A DNA stretch of 64,000 bases from Flavobacteriaceae bacterium UBA3591 (GCA_002375695.1 DFMO01000006.1:62001-126000), one strand, 5' to 3'; shown: positions 17,601 to 27,013, counted from the stretch's first letter. Notes: generated by a model from the sequence alone, not told the origin. Numbers and translations: made by a program.

Positions 17601-19151
17601 TTATTTAGGAGTAAAGACAGAAAAAGGTATAATCATTTCTTCCAGCGAAACACCACCGTGTTGGTAGGTGTTTCGGTAATAACTAACGTAGTGATTGTAA
17701 TTGTTAGGATAGGCAAAAAAGTAATCGCCTTTTGCGAAAATAAACGAACTACTCATATTAATTGTTGGCAATTGGATGTTCTTTGGATCCTTTGCTGCTA
17801 ACACCTCTTTGTCTTCGTAAGTTAAACTTTTCCCTGTTTTATAGCGTAAATTTAAACTTGTGTTTTTATCGCCAATTACTTTTGAAGGGTTTTTTACATT
17901 AATTGTTCCGTGGTCTGTTGTTATTATTAATTTAAACCCTAAGCGAGCCGCTTGTTGAATTATTTCTAACAAAGGTGAGTTTTTAAACCAGCTTTGTGTA
18001 AGCGAGCGGTAAGACTTATCGTTTGAAGCCAATTCTTTAATTACTTCCATCTCTGTTTTTGAATGTGAAAGCATATCTACAAAGTTGTAAACTACTACGG
18101 TTAAATCTTCGTCTTTATGAGTTTTAAAATTTTCAACAAGTTTTTTACCCTGTTTTAAACTCGAAATTTTATGATAACTATAGTTTAGTTTCATTCCCAA
18201 ACGTTGAAGTTGTCCGTCAAAAAATTCTTTTTCCTTCATGTTTTTTCCACCTTCGTCAACATCATTCAACCATAAATCTGGGTGAAGTTTTTCCATGTCG
18301 CTAGGCATTAGACCAGAAAAAATGGCGTTTCGCGCATACTGTGTAGCTGTTGGTAAAATACTGCAAAACAACTCTTCTTGTGTTTTTTTATATAAATTAG
18401 CTACCGTGGGTTCAAACGCTTTCCATTGATCGAACCTTAAATTGTCAATTACAATTAATAGTGTAGGTGTGTCTTGTTCTAATTGTGGTTTAATTCTTTC
18501 CTTAAAAAGGGTGTGAGACATTATAGGCGCCTCGCTAGGGTCTTCAAACCATGTTGGATAGTTTTTGTCAATAAACTTGCAAAATTGACTATTAGCTTCG
18601 GTTTTTTGAGATTCTAATATTTCAAACATACCAGAGTCTTCAATGTCTTCGAGCTCAAGTTCCCAATAAACCAATTTGGTGTATAGGTCTTTCCACTCGT
18701 CAAAACTGTTTACCATGGATAAATCCATTGCAATTTTTCTAAACTCTTGCTGGTAGTTTGAAGTTGTTTTTTCTGAAACCAATTTGCTGTGGTCCAAATT
18801 CTTTTTTAGACTTAAAAGAATTTGGTTTGGGTTTACAGGTTTAATTAGGTAATCGGCAATTTTAGAGCCAATTGCTTCTTCCATAATATATTCTTCTTCA
18901 CTCTTGGTAATCATAACAACAGGTACCGAAGCGCGATATTCCTTAATTTCTGAAAGTGTTTCTAAACCAGTTAATCCCGGCATATTTTCATCTAAAAACA
19001 CAATGTCGAAGTTTTCAACTTTTATAAGCTCTAAAGCTTCAGAACCACTTTGTGCGGTGGTAACATTATAATTTTTATTTTCTAGAAATAGAATGTGAGG
19101 TTTTAATAAATCAATTTCGTCATCTACCCAAAGTACTTTTATATCGCTCAT
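17601..19151 (-). CDS. porX: PglZ-domain response regulator PorX (type IX secretion)
   Basis: The 516-residue protein has an N-terminal receiver domain (DD at 10-11, phospho-acceptor D54, TK at 82-83) and a C-terminal PglZ/alkaline-phosphatase-like domain (about 150-510; VIDNLRFDQW, LPTATQYARN, TTDHGTINV). PorX with the kinase PorY controls expression of the type IX secretion system, and its PglZ domain is a zinc phosphodiesterase acting on oligonucleotides in studied homologues. The metal ligands D/T/D/H are visible. No kinase gene is adjacent. tsaE follows on the same strand. Confidence 0.93.
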   Translation of the reverse strand: MSDIKVLWVDDEIDLLKPHILFLENKNYNVTTAQSGSEALELIKVENFDIVFLDENMPGLTGLETLSEIKEYRASVPVVMITKSEEEYIMEEAIGSKIADYLIKPVNPNQILLSLKKNLDHSKLVSEKTTSNYQQEFRKIAMDLSMVNSFDEWKDLYTKLVYWELELEDIEDSGMFEILESQKTEANSQFCKFIDKNYPTWFEDPSEAPIMSHTLFKERIKPQLEQDTPTLLIVIDNLRFDQWKAFEPTVANLYKKTQEELFCSILPTATQYARNAIFSGLMPSDMEKLHPDLWLNDVDEGGKNMKEKEFFDGQLQRLGMKLNYSYHKISSLKQGKKLVENFKTHKDEDLTVVVYNFVDMLSHSKTEMEVIKELASNDKSYRSLTQSWFKNSPLLEIIQQAARLGFKLIITTDHGTINVKNPSKVIGDKNTSLNLRYKTGKSLTYEDKEVLAAKDPKNIQLPTINMSSSFIFAKGDYFFAYPNNYNHYVSYYRNTYQHGGVSLEEMIIPFSVFTPK

Positions 19152-19307
19152 ATATGTATATTTGTTTTATTACTACAGCTACTCAATTGCTGGAGTGTCA
19201 TAAATTTTTAAATTGTGAATAGTTCTATTTGTGTTGTAGAATTTACCTCAAAAATATAGCCGAATTATCGCAAACAATTTCAAAAGCTACTAATTTAAAG
19301 TTAAAGT

Positions 19308-20543
19308 TTGAAAACTCTTCCAAAGCACAAAATTATAAACGACCCAATCTACGGTTTTATTACCGTACCCAGCAAACTAGTTTTTAGTTTAATGGAGCAT
19401 AAATATTTTCAACGGCTACGAAGAATTTCGCAAATGGGCTTCTCGTATATCGTATATCCGGGAGCGCATCACACCCGGTTTCACCATGCATTGGGAGCTA
19501 TGTTTTTAATGCAAAAAGCGGTGCAAGTGCTGCAATCTAAGGGTGTTATCATTTCAGAAAAAGAGGAAGAAGCTTTATATATTGCCATTTTGTTGCACGA
19601 TATTGGGCACGGACCTTTTTCGCACGCAATGGAACACAGTATTGTTGAAAGTGTAAGCCACGAACAAATTTCGCTCCTTTTTATGGAGTTTTTAAATACA
19701 AAGTTTAACAAGCAATTAACGCTTGCCATTCAACTTTTTAAAAACGAATACCCGCGTAAATTTTTACATCAATTGGTTTCTGGACAATTAGATATGGATA
19801 GGTTAGATTACCTAAAACGCGATAGTTTTTATACCGGCGTCCCCGAAGGAACCGTAAATGCCCAGCGTTTAATTACTATGCTTAACGTTAAAGATGACGA
19901 ATTGGTAGTGGAAGAAAAAGGGATCTACTCGGTTGAAAACTTTTTAGTTGCGCGTAGGCTTATGTATTGGCAAGTGTATTTGCACAAAACGGGCGTAGTA
20001 GCCGAACAACTTTTGGTTAGAATTTTAAAACGTGCCAAACAATTGGTTGCTCGCGGCGAAAACCTACCGGCCAGCAGTAACTTGCAATTCTTTTTACAAA
20101 ATAACATAACCATCGACGATTTTTCTGAAGAGGTGCTTGAAACTTTTGCACAATTAGACGATTACGATATTATTTCGGCGATGAAACTTTGGATAGACAA
20201 CGACGATTTCGTTTTAAAGAATTTGTCGCAAATGTTGCTAAACAGAAATCTTTTAAAAGTAAAGGTTAAAACAAAACCATTTTCGGCTCGAAAGGTAGAA
20301 AAGAAATGTTGTAAATTAATTGAAAGATATAGTATTACAAAAGAAGAAGCTTCGTTTTTTGTATTTACAGGCAGGCTTGAAAACCAGGCTTACAGTATGA
20401 AAAAAGACACCATTAATTTATTACAGCGAAATGGTGAAATAATTGAGGTTGCCAAAGCCAGTGACCAGTTAAATCTAGAGGCACTCTCAAAATCTGTAGT
20501 GAAATACTATTTTTGTTATCCAAAAAACAATAAAGATAGCTAG
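19308..20543 (+). CDS. HD-domain phosphohydrolase (dNTPase-like)
   Basis: The 411-residue protein begins at a TTG (MKTLPKHKIINDPIYGF). It has the HD-superfamily motifs HHTRFHH (54-60), LLHDIGHGPFSHAMEH (96-110) and the late Asp in QLDMDRLDYLKRD. It is related to the SAMHD1/dGTPase branch and to YdhJ-type proteins, which hydrolyse dNTPs or related phosphoesters. It lies upstream of lpxD on the same strand. The substrate is not predictable. Confidence 0.88.
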   Translation: MKTLPKHKIINDPIYGFITVPSKLVFSLMEHKYFQRLRRISQMGFSYIVYPGAHHTRFHHALGAMFLMQKAVQVLQSKGVIISEKEEEALYIAILLHDIGHGPFSHAMEHSIVESVSHEQISLLFMEFLNTKFNKQLTLAIQLFKNEYPRKFLHQLVSGQLDMDRLDYLKRDSFYTGVPEGTVNAQRLITMLNVKDDELVVEEKGIYSVENFLVARRLMYWQVYLHKTGVVAEQLLVRILKRAKQLVARGENLPASSNLQFFLQNNITIDDFSEEVLETFAQLDDYDIISAMKLWIDNDDFVLKNLSQMLLNRNLLKVKVKTKPFSARKVEKKCCKLIERYSITKEEASFFVFTGRLENQAYSMKKDTINLLQRNGEIIEVAKASDQLNLEALSKSVVKYYFCYPKNNKDS

Positions 20544-20563
20544 TGAGGCTAAATCCTTTTTTT

Positions 20564-20571
20564 CTATTTTT
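20564..20571 (+). promoter_or_regulatory. -7 promoter element before lpxD
   Basis: TATTTTTG fits TAnnTTTG and lies between the HD-domain gene and lpxD. It suggests the lipid A cluster has its own promoter, with a leader of about 95 nt. No TTG is found at the preferred spacing. Confidence 0.45.
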
Positions 20572-20577
20572 GCAGGA

Positions 20578-20676
20578 ATGAAAACGAATTACCGAAAGTT
20601 TATTAATTATAAAAATGTTATTTTGCGGTTACCAAAAACTTCAAATACAGTTATAAAACACGCACACGCCCAATGA
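20578..20676 (+). CDS. Possible 32-residue leader ORF overlapping lpxD
   Basis: A short ORF (MKTNYRKFINYKN..., ending AHAQ) starts where transcription from the -7 element at 20564 would begin. It ends in an ATGA overlap with the lpxD start (TGA at 20674-20676, ATG at 20673). It is basic and has no recognisable domain. It may be a leader peptide coupling lpxD translation, or simply non-coding leader. Confidence 0.25.
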   Translation: MKTNYRKFINYKNVILRLPKTSNTVIKHAHAQ

Positions 20677-21698
20677 AATTTACAGCAGCCCAAATAGCAG
20701 GAATCCTAAATGGCACCGTAGATGGCGATGAAGGGGCAGAGGTTTCTAAACTTTCAAAAATAGAGGAGGGAAGCGAAGGTTCGCTTACATTTTTAGCAAA
20801 CCCAAAATACACTCACCATATTTATTCTACACAAGCTTCAATTACTATTGTCAATAACGATTTTGAAGCCAATGATGAGTTGTCTACAACGCTTATTCGG
20901 GTGGAGAATGCTTATAAAGCCTTTTCGCAATTATTAGAATATTACAATCAAGTAAAAATGAATAAAACAGGTATTGAAGAACCTGTTTTTATTTCAAAAA
21001 GTGCCAAATATGGAGATAATATATATTTAGGCGCTTTTTCATATTTAGGCGAAAATGTTTCAATTGGCGATAATGTAAAAATATATCCCAATGTTTACAT
21101 TGGCGACAATGTTACAATAGATGATAATACCATTGTATTTACTGGCGCCAAAATTTATTCGGAAACAATAATAGGTAAATCTTGTGTTATTAATAGCGGG
21201 GTTGTACTTGGTGCCGATGGTTTCGGCTTTACGCCCAATGAAAAAGGAGAATATATTAAAGTCCCTCAAACAGGAAATGTTATTTTGGAAGATAACGTAG
21301 ATGTGGGGCCTGGCACTACTATCGATCGCGCTACTTTGGGCTCTACCTTAATAAAGAGAGGCGTAAAATTAGACAACCAAATACAGATTGCACATAATGT
21401 TACCATTGACGAGAATACGGTAATAGCCGCTCAAACAGGTATTGCAGGTTCGTCTAAAATTGGTAAAAACTGTATTATTGGCGGACAGGTGGGGATTGCC
21501 GGCCATATTGTTATTGGCGATAATGTAAAAATACAGGCGCAAACAGGGATTGGAAGAAATGTAAAAGACAACGAAACCCTACAAGGATCGCCCGCCTTAA
21601 ATTACAACGATTTTAATAAAAGTTATGTATATTTTAAAAACCTTCCTAAAATTATGGAAAGGTTTAATATAGTTGAAAAAAAGCTTGATAATGACTGA
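20673..21698 (+). CDS. lpxD: UDP-3-O-(3-hydroxyacyl)glucosamine N-acyltransferase LpxD
   Basis: The 341-residue protein has an N-terminal uridine-binding domain (GSLTFLANPKYTHHIY), a long left-handed beta-helix of hexapeptide repeats (about 100-300) and the catalytic His in IQIAHNVTI (near 247). It N-acylates UDP-3-O-acyl-glucosamine in lipid A synthesis. The GADGFGFTPNEKGEYIKVPQTG segment is typical of LpxD. Its stop overlaps the probable lpxC-fabZ start by 8 bp, indicating translational coupling. Confidence 0.95.
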   Translation: MKFTAAQIAGILNGTVDGDEGAEVSKLSKIEEGSEGSLTFLANPKYTHHIYSTQASITIVNNDFEANDELSTTLIRVENAYKAFSQLLEYYNQVKMNKTGIEEPVFISKSAKYGDNIYLGAFSYLGENVSIGDNVKIYPNVYIGDNVTIDDNTIVFTGAKIYSETIIGKSCVINSGVVLGADGFGFTPNEKGEYIKVPQTGNVILEDNVDVGPGTTIDRATLGSTLIKRGVKLDNQIQIAHNVTIDENTVIAAQTGIAGSSKIGKNCIIGGQVGIAGHIVIGDNVKIQAQTGIGRNVKDNETLQGSPALNYNDFNKSYVYFKNLPKIMERFNIVEKKLDND

Positions 21699-23097
21699 AA
21701 GTTTGGTAAAACAACGCACAATTGCTAAGGAAACTTCCCTAACCGGAGTAGGCTTACACACAGGGAAAGAAGTAACAATTACTTTTAAACCAGCCCCTGA
21801 AAATCACGGATATAAATTTGTTAGGACAGATTTAGAAGGAAGTCCGGTAATTGAAGCCGATGCAAATTTTGTAGTAAATACACAACGTGGCACCAATTTG
21901 GAAAAGAACGGAGTGAAAATTCAAACTTCCGAACACGTGCTTGCCGCATTAGTTGGCCTAGAGGTGGATAATTGTATTTTGGAGGTAAATGCCTCTGAAC
22001 CGCCAATTATGGATGGTTCCTCTAAGTTTTTTGTTGAAGCCATCGAAAAAGCAGGCATTGTTGAACAAGAAGCCGAAAGAGACGAATATGTTGTTACCGA
22101 AGTAATATCATACGTAGATGAAGATACGGGGAGCGAAATAATTGTAATGCCGTCTAATGAATACCAAGTAACCACAATGGTCGACTTTGGTACAAAAGTG
22201 CTTGGAACTCAAAATGCTTCATTAAATAAAATTTCAGATTTTAAAGATGAAATAGCAAATGCACGTACTTTTAGTTTTCTGCACGAAATAGAAATGCTGC
22301 TAGAGCACGGCTTAATAAAAGGAGGCGATTTAAACAATGCTATTGTTTATGTAGATAAAGAACTTTCAGACAGCACGATGGAAAAGCTTCGTACTGCGTT
22401 TGGAAAAGACAATATTTCGGTAAAACCAAATGGTATTTTAGACAACTTAACCCTGCATTATCCAAACGAGGCTGCGAGACACAAACTGTTAGATGTAATT
22501 GGCGACTTGGCTTTAATTGGTACGCGCATTCGCGGAAAAGTGATTGCCAACAAACCAGGACATCATGTAAATACACAATTTGCAAAAAAGCTTTCAAAAA
22601 GGATAAAACTTGAAAGACGAAATAAAGTTCCAAAATTTGATATTAACCAACCCCCTGTAAAGGATGTAAACGAAATTATGGCTATGCTTCCGCATAGACC
22701 ACCATTTTTGTTGGTAGATAAAATTATGGAGATGACAGATACCTGTGTGGTAGGGCTTAAAAACGTTACCATGAATGAGCCCTTTTTTGTGGGTCATTTT
22801 CCGGGAGCACCCGTTATGCCAGGCGTACTCATTGTTGAAGCTATGGCACAAACAGGAGGGATTTTGGCACTAAGCACTGTGCCAGACCCCGAAAATTATC
22901 TTACATTTTTTATGAAAATTAACAATGTAAAATTTAAACAACAAGTTAACCCGGGTGATACATTAATTTTTAAGTTAGAATTAATTACACCAATTCGTCG
23001 TGGAATTGTACATATGCAAGGAAATGCTTATGCGAATGGGAAGCTAGTTACCGAAGCAGAACTTATGGCACAAATGGTAAAAACAAAAAATTTATAA
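21691..23097 (+). CDS. lpxC/fabZ: LpxC-FabZ fusion: UDP-3-O-acyl-GlcNAc deacetylase / 3-hydroxyacyl-ACP dehydratase
   Basis: The start at 21691 (MTESLVKQRTIAKE) fits homologues better than an in-frame ATG at 21673. Residues 1-310 are LpxC, with zinc ligands in SEHVLAAL and ARHKLLDVIGD; it performs the committed deacetylation of lipid A synthesis. Residues about 325-468 are FabZ, with the catalytic H and E in HFPGAPVMPGVLIVEAMAQ; it dehydrates 3-hydroxyacyl-ACP. The fusion is characteristic of Bacteroidota and puts the enzymes that compete for 3-hydroxyacyl-ACP flux under one gene. Confidence 0.97.
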   Translation: MTESLVKQRTIAKETSLTGVGLHTGKEVTITFKPAPENHGYKFVRTDLEGSPVIEADANFVVNTQRGTNLEKNGVKIQTSEHVLAALVGLEVDNCILEVNASEPPIMDGSSKFFVEAIEKAGIVEQEAERDEYVVTEVISYVDEDTGSEIIVMPSNEYQVTTMVDFGTKVLGTQNASLNKISDFKDEIANARTFSFLHEIEMLLEHGLIKGGDLNNAIVYVDKELSDSTMEKLRTAFGKDNISVKPNGILDNLTLHYPNEAARHKLLDVIGDLALIGTRIRGKVIANKPGHHVNTQFAKKLSKRIKLERRNKVPKFDINQPPVKDVNEIMAMLPHRPPFLLVDKIMEMTDTCVVGLKNVTMNEPFFVGHFPGAPVMPGVLIVEAMAQTGGILALSTVPDPENYLTFFMKINNVKFKQQVNPGDTLIFKLELITPIRRGIVHMQGNAYANGKLVTEAELMAQMVKTKNL

Positions 23098-23172
23098 AAT
23101 AAACGGTGCCAGTATCATTAAATAATAAAATATGATGCGCAATTTTACCTTTAAGAAAAATAAAGAAAAGAA

Positions 23173-23958
23173 ATGAACCAACCTCTTGCATACGTCCATC
23201 CGGGCGCTAAAATAGCTAAAAATGTTGTAATTGAGCCTTTTACAACCATCCACAACAATGTTGTGATTGGAGAAGGCACGTGGATTGGCAGCAATGTAAC
23301 CATAATGGAAGGTGCTCGCATCGGGAAAAATTGTAATATCTTTCCTGGAGCAGTAATTTCAGCAATACCACAAGATCTTAAATTTAAAGACGAAGATACC
23401 ACTGCCGAAATTGGCGACGGTACAACAATTAGAGAATACGTTACAATTAACCGTGGAACCGTCGATAGAGGTAAAACTATTATTGGCAAAAATTGCTGGA
23501 TTATGGCTTATTGCCATATTGCTCACGACTGTATTGTTGGCGACAATTGTATTTTTAGCAATAACAGTACATTGGCAGGCCATATAACCGTGGGAGACTA
23601 TGTGGTTTTAGCGGGAATGACAGCGGTACACCAATTTTGTATGATTGGCAATCACGCCTTTGTAACGGGCGGGTCTCTTGTTCGAAAAGATGTTCCACCT
23701 TATGTAAAAGCAGCTCGCGAACCGTTAAGTTATGTTGGGATTAATTCAATAGGCTTAAGAAGAAGAGGCTTTAAATCTCAGAAAATTTCTGAAATACAAA
23801 ATATTTATAGGTTGCTTTACCAAAAAAACTACAATACCACGCAAGCTACCGAAATTATTGAGGCAGAAATGGAAGCTACTCCCGAAAGAGATGAGATACT
23901 TCAGTTTATTAAAAACTCGAAACGAGGAATAATGAAAGGGTATTTTAATTCAAACTAA
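23173..23958 (+). CDS. lpxA: UDP-N-acetylglucosamine acyltransferase LpxA
   Basis: The 261-residue left-handed beta-helix protein has hexapeptide repeats from about 8 to 190 and a helical C-terminus. The catalytic His lies in IAHDCIVGDNC (near 117). It transfers 3-hydroxyacyl from ACP to UDP-GlcNAc, the first step of lipid A synthesis. It follows lpxC-fabZ by 75 bp, and efp follows it after 39 bp. Confidence 0.96.
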   Translation: MNQPLAYVHPGAKIAKNVVIEPFTTIHNNVVIGEGTWIGSNVTIMEGARIGKNCNIFPGAVISAIPQDLKFKDEDTTAEIGDGTTIREYVTINRGTVDRGKTIIGKNCWIMAYCHIAHDCIVGDNCIFSNNSTLAGHITVGDYVVLAGMTAVHQFCMIGNHAFVTGGSLVRKDVPPYVKAAREPLSYVGINSIGLRRRGFKSQKISEIQNIYRLLYQKNYNTTQATEIIEAEMEATPERDEILQFIKNSKRGIMKGYFNSN

Positions 23959-23997
23959 ATATTTATATTCAACAAAATTTAAACATAAAACCACTTA

Positions 23998-24564
23998 ATG
24001 GCTACATCATCAGATATTAGAAAAGGACTTTGTATTCGTTACAACAACGATATTTATAAAATTATTGAATTTCTTCACGTAAAACCGGGAAAAGGTCCGG
24101 CGTTTGTTCGAACCAAATTAAAAAGTGTTACTACGGGTAAAATTGTAGACAATACATTTTCGGCGGGTCATAAAATAGACGATGTACGTGTTGAAACTCA
24201 TAAATTTCAATACCTCTATAATGAAGGCGATATGTATCACTTTATGAATACCGAAGATTATTCGCAAATTCAATTAATGAAAGATATTCTTGATACACCC
24301 GAATTAATGAAAGAAGGCGAAGTTGTAACCGTTCTTATCAATACTGAAGATGGCGCTCCTTTATCTGTTGAAATGCCTGCGCACGTAATTTTGGAGGTAA
24401 CATCAACCGAACCGGGTGTAAAAGGTAATACAGCTACAAATGCTACTAAACCAGCCGTAGTTGAAACAGGTGCCGAAATTAATGTTCCTTTATTTATCAA
24501 CGAAGGCGACAAAATTAGAATTGATACAGACAAAGGACAATACCAAGAGAGAATTAAAGAATAA
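23998..24564 (+). CDS. efp: Translation elongation factor P
   Basis: EF-P (188 residues) relieves ribosome stalling at polyproline. The three beta-barrel domains have normal length: a KOW-like domain with the loop VKPGKGPAFVRTKLKS carrying K32 at the tip, a middle OB domain, and a C-terminal OB domain ending GDKIRIDTDKGQYQERIKE. No modification enzyme gene is nearby. It is embedded in the lpx cluster. Confidence 0.97.
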   Translation: MATSSDIRKGLCIRYNNDIYKIIEFLHVKPGKGPAFVRTKLKSVTTGKIVDNTFSAGHKIDDVRVETHKFQYLYNEGDMYHFMNTEDYSQIQLMKDILDTPELMKEGEVVTVLINTEDGAPLSVEMPAHVILEVTSTEPGVKGNTATNATKPAVVETGAEINVPLFINEGDKIRIDTDKGQYQERIKE

Positions 24565-24628
24565 AACCTTTTTTACCCAATACCAATTTTAAGTATCGTA
24601 TAATTTTAATTTGCAATAACTACTCATT

Positions 24629-25567
24629 TTGAAATTTCCAACCCCGCAAACGCTAGAAAATATAGCTGTAATTATTGGCTCCGACTATGTTGGTGAGCCA
24701 AGTTTTCCTGTGTTGGGGATGAATGAAATTCACGTAGTACAACCGGGCGACATTGTATTTGTAGACCACCCAAAATATTACGAAAAAGCCCTACAATCTT
24801 TAGCGACAGTAGTTTTAATCAATAAAAAAGTAGACTGTCCTAAAGGAAAGGCGCTGCTAATTTCAGACGATCCATTTCGCGATTTTAATAAACTTTCGCA
24901 TCATTTTAAACCTTTTCAGGGTGCAAATACGGCCATAGCCCAAACAGCTTCAATTGGTAAAAACACGGTTATTCAACCCAATGTATTTATTGGCAATAAT
25001 GTTAAAATTGGCGATAATTGTGTCATTCATTCAAACGTAAGTATTTACGATAATACCATTATTGGCGATAATGTAACCATACACGCCGGCAGTGTTTTAG
25101 GCGCCGATGCTTTTTATTATAAAAATCGCCCTAATAATTTCGACAAGCTTTTAAGCGTAGGTAATGTTGTTATAGAAAACAACGTAGATCTTGGCGCCTT
25201 GTGTACTATTGATAAAGGCGTAACGGCTTCAACTGTAATTGGCGAAGGTTCAAAATTAGACAATCAAGTTCACGTGGGGCACGATACGGTAATTGGAAAA
25301 CGTTGTTTAATAGCATCTCAAGTAGGGATTGCAGGTTGTGTTATTATTGAAGACTTTGTTACCATTTGGGGACAAGCGGGCATTACAAGCGATGTAACCA
25401 TAGGCGAAAAAGCAATTATCTCGGCTCAGAGTGGGGTTAGTAAAAGTTTGGCAGGACATAAATCGTATTTTGGATCGCCTGCAGATGAATTCAGAAAAAA
25501 ATATAAGGAATTAGCAATGATTAAGTTAATTCCCAACCTTATAAAAAAAGTGGAAAAATTATCATGA
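24629..25567 (+). CDS. Second LpxD-like N-acyltransferase
   Basis: The 312-residue protein begins at a TTG codon. It has an LpxD-like N-terminal domain (VQPGDIVFVDHPKYYEKAL), hexapeptide repeats (about 105-260) and a conserved His in LDNQVHVGHDTVIG. It lacks the GFGFTPNEKG segment of the first LpxD, having GADAFYYKNRPNNFDKL instead, and its C-terminus is shorter. A divergent lpxD paralogue next to efp occurs in flavobacterial genomes. It may acylate a different nucleotide sugar or use another acyl chain; this is inferred. It overlaps the next gene by ATGA. Confidence 0.85.
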   Translation: MKFPTPQTLENIAVIIGSDYVGEPSFPVLGMNEIHVVQPGDIVFVDHPKYYEKALQSLATVVLINKKVDCPKGKALLISDDPFRDFNKLSHHFKPFQGANTAIAQTASIGKNTVIQPNVFIGNNVKIGDNCVIHSNVSIYDNTIIGDNVTIHAGSVLGADAFYYKNRPNNFDKLLSVGNVVIENNVDLGALCTIDKGVTASTVIGEGSKLDNQVHVGHDTVIGKRCLIASQVGIAGCVIIEDFVTIWGQAGITSDVTIGEKAIISAQSGVSKSLAGHKSYFGSPADEFRKKYKELAMIKLIPNLIKKVEKLS

Positions 25568-25977
25568 GTAAAACAGCAAAAGAAGTAGTAAAAGATTTTT
25601 ACAATTCCGATATATTACACGATAATACAGTTTTAGAACGATACTTTCATAAAGATTTAGAATTACTTTGGAATAGTGCCGATGGGCTATCAATTATGAA
25701 TTATGATGATATTGTTAGCTTTTTTGAGGAGATTCGTCGTACTTATAACGATTTAAGAGTTGAAATTAGTCATATTTTACAAGACGATGACAATGTTACC
25801 ATACGCTATAAGTACTACATTCGCACCATGGAAAACCCAGATGAAGAATTAGGAATCGCTCATTTTATTGCAATTTGGCAAATAAAAGACGATAAAATTT
25901 ACAAAGGATATCAAGTGAGTCAGCCAGTTACAGAAAATGATGATACAAATGAAAGCTATCACAGAGTAAAAGTATAA
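25564..25977 (+). CDS. NTF2-like (SnoaL-type) protein
   Basis: The 137-residue protein has the cystatin-like NTF2 pattern: an N-terminal helix (AKEVVKDFYNSDILHDNTVLERYFHKDLELLWN), an acidic middle and beta strands (VTIRYKYYIR, IAHFIAIWQIKDDKIYKGYQVSQP). Members bind or isomerise small molecules, and many lack a known activity. A 4-bp ATGA overlap with the second lpxD-like gene implies coupled translation and a link to that enzyme. Confidence 0.8.
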   Translation: MSKTAKEVVKDFYNSDILHDNTVLERYFHKDLELLWNSADGLSIMNYDDIVSFFEEIRRTYNDLRVEISHILQDDDNVTIRYKYYIRTMENPDEELGIAHFIAIWQIKDDKIYKGYQVSQPVTENDDTNESYHRVKV

Positions 25978-25978
25978 T

Positions 25979-26013
25979 TTGTTTTAAAACCCTTTGTAAA
26001 AACCGTATCTTTG
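25979..26013 (+). promoter_or_regulatory. Promoter of sucD
   Basis: TTG at 25979-25981 and TATCTTTG at 26006-26013 are 24 bp apart, close to the Bacteroidota consensus. The sucD ATG is at 26089, leaving a leader of about 70 nt. Confidence 0.55.
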
Positions 26014-26088
26014 CGCCAATTCTAAAGAAAAGCAGAATACATCTTCATTGAAGAATAACTATAAATAAACAACACAAAACATCTAAAA

Positions 26089-26961
26089 ATGAGCGTTTTA
26101 GTAAATAAAAATTCAAAAATAATTGTTCAAGGTTTCACAGGTAGTGAAGGTACCTTTCACGCAGAACAGATGATTGAGTACGGAACCAATGTAGTAGGTG
26201 GGGTAACCCCAGGTAAAGGAGGTCAAACTCATCTTGATAGGCCTGTATTTAATACAGTATCTGATGCTGTAAAAGAAACTAAAGCCGACACCACGATTAT
26301 TTTTGTGCCACCAGCATTCGCTGCAGATGCTATTATGGAAGCTGCCGACGCTGGTATTAAAGTTATAATTACAATTACCGAAGGTATTCCTGTAAAAGAC
26401 ATGATTACCGCTTCAAATTATATTAAAGATAGAGATTGCCGCCTTATTGGTCCTAACTGTCCAGGTGTAATTACCCCTGGCGAAGCTAAAGTTGGTATTA
26501 TGCCAGGTTTTGTATTTAAAAAAGGAACCGTAGGTATTGTGTCAAAATCTGGAACGCTTACTTACGAAGCAGCAGATCAAGTAGTAAAACAGGGTCTTGG
26601 TATTACAACAGCCATTGGTATTGGTGGAGATCCAATTATTGGAACAACTACAAAAGAAGCTTTAGAATTATTAATTAACGACGAAGATAGCGAAGCTGTG
26701 GTAATGATTGGTGAAATTGGAGGGCAGTTAGAAATTGACGCTGCAAACTGGTATAAAAATAGCGGTAGTAAAAAGCCTGTTATTGGCTTTATTGCTGGCG
26801 AAACTGCACCTGCGGGTCGTACAATGGGACACGCCGGAGCAATTGTTGGCGGAAGCGATGACACCGCACAAGCAAAGAAAAAGGTGATGCGTGAATGTGG
26901 CATTCACGTTGTAGATTCTCCTGCCGAAATAGGCAAAAAAGTAAAAGAAGTACTTGGTTAA
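26089..26961 (+). CDS. sucD: Succinyl-CoA synthetase (ADP-forming) alpha subunit
   Basis: SucD (290 residues) contains the CoA-binding N-terminal domain (VQGFTGSEGTFHA, PGKGG, GPNCPGVITPGE) and the phosphohistidine loop GRTMGHAGAIVGG. With SucC it makes ATP from succinyl-CoA in the TCA cycle. sucC is not in the window; split sucC and sucD loci are common in Flavobacteriia. The gene has its own promoter and terminator. Confidence 0.97.
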   Translation: MSVLVNKNSKIIVQGFTGSEGTFHAEQMIEYGTNVVGGVTPGKGGQTHLDRPVFNTVSDAVKETKADTTIIFVPPAFAADAIMEAADAGIKVIITITEGIPVKDMITASNYIKDRDCRLIGPNCPGVITPGEAKVGIMPGFVFKKGTVGIVSKSGTLTYEAADQVVKQGLGITTAIGIGGDPIIGTTTKEALELLINDEDSEAVVMIGEIGGQLEIDAANWYKNSGSKKPVIGFIAGETAPAGRTMGHAGAIVGGSDDTAQAKKKVMRECGIHVVDSPAEIGKKVKEVLG

Positions 26962-27013
26962 TAAGCCAAAATAGTCCTAAAAGTATCAATAGTTTTTAGG
27001 TTTTAACCTAATT

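Noticed and set aside
21673..21690. Upstream ATG start for lpxC-fabZ (MKKSLI)
   Set aside because: The ATG at 21691 gives the family-like start and a compact 8-bp overlap with lpxD.
22340..22851. Several antisense ORFs opposite lpxC-fabZ
   Set aside because: They lie opposite a conserved enzyme, with composition explained by its codons.
20673..25567. Repeated GDN/IG hexapeptide-coding stretches as possible DNA repeats
   Set aside because: They encode the left-handed beta-helix repeats of LpxD, LpxA and the LpxD-like protein; the DNA itself is not a repeat element.
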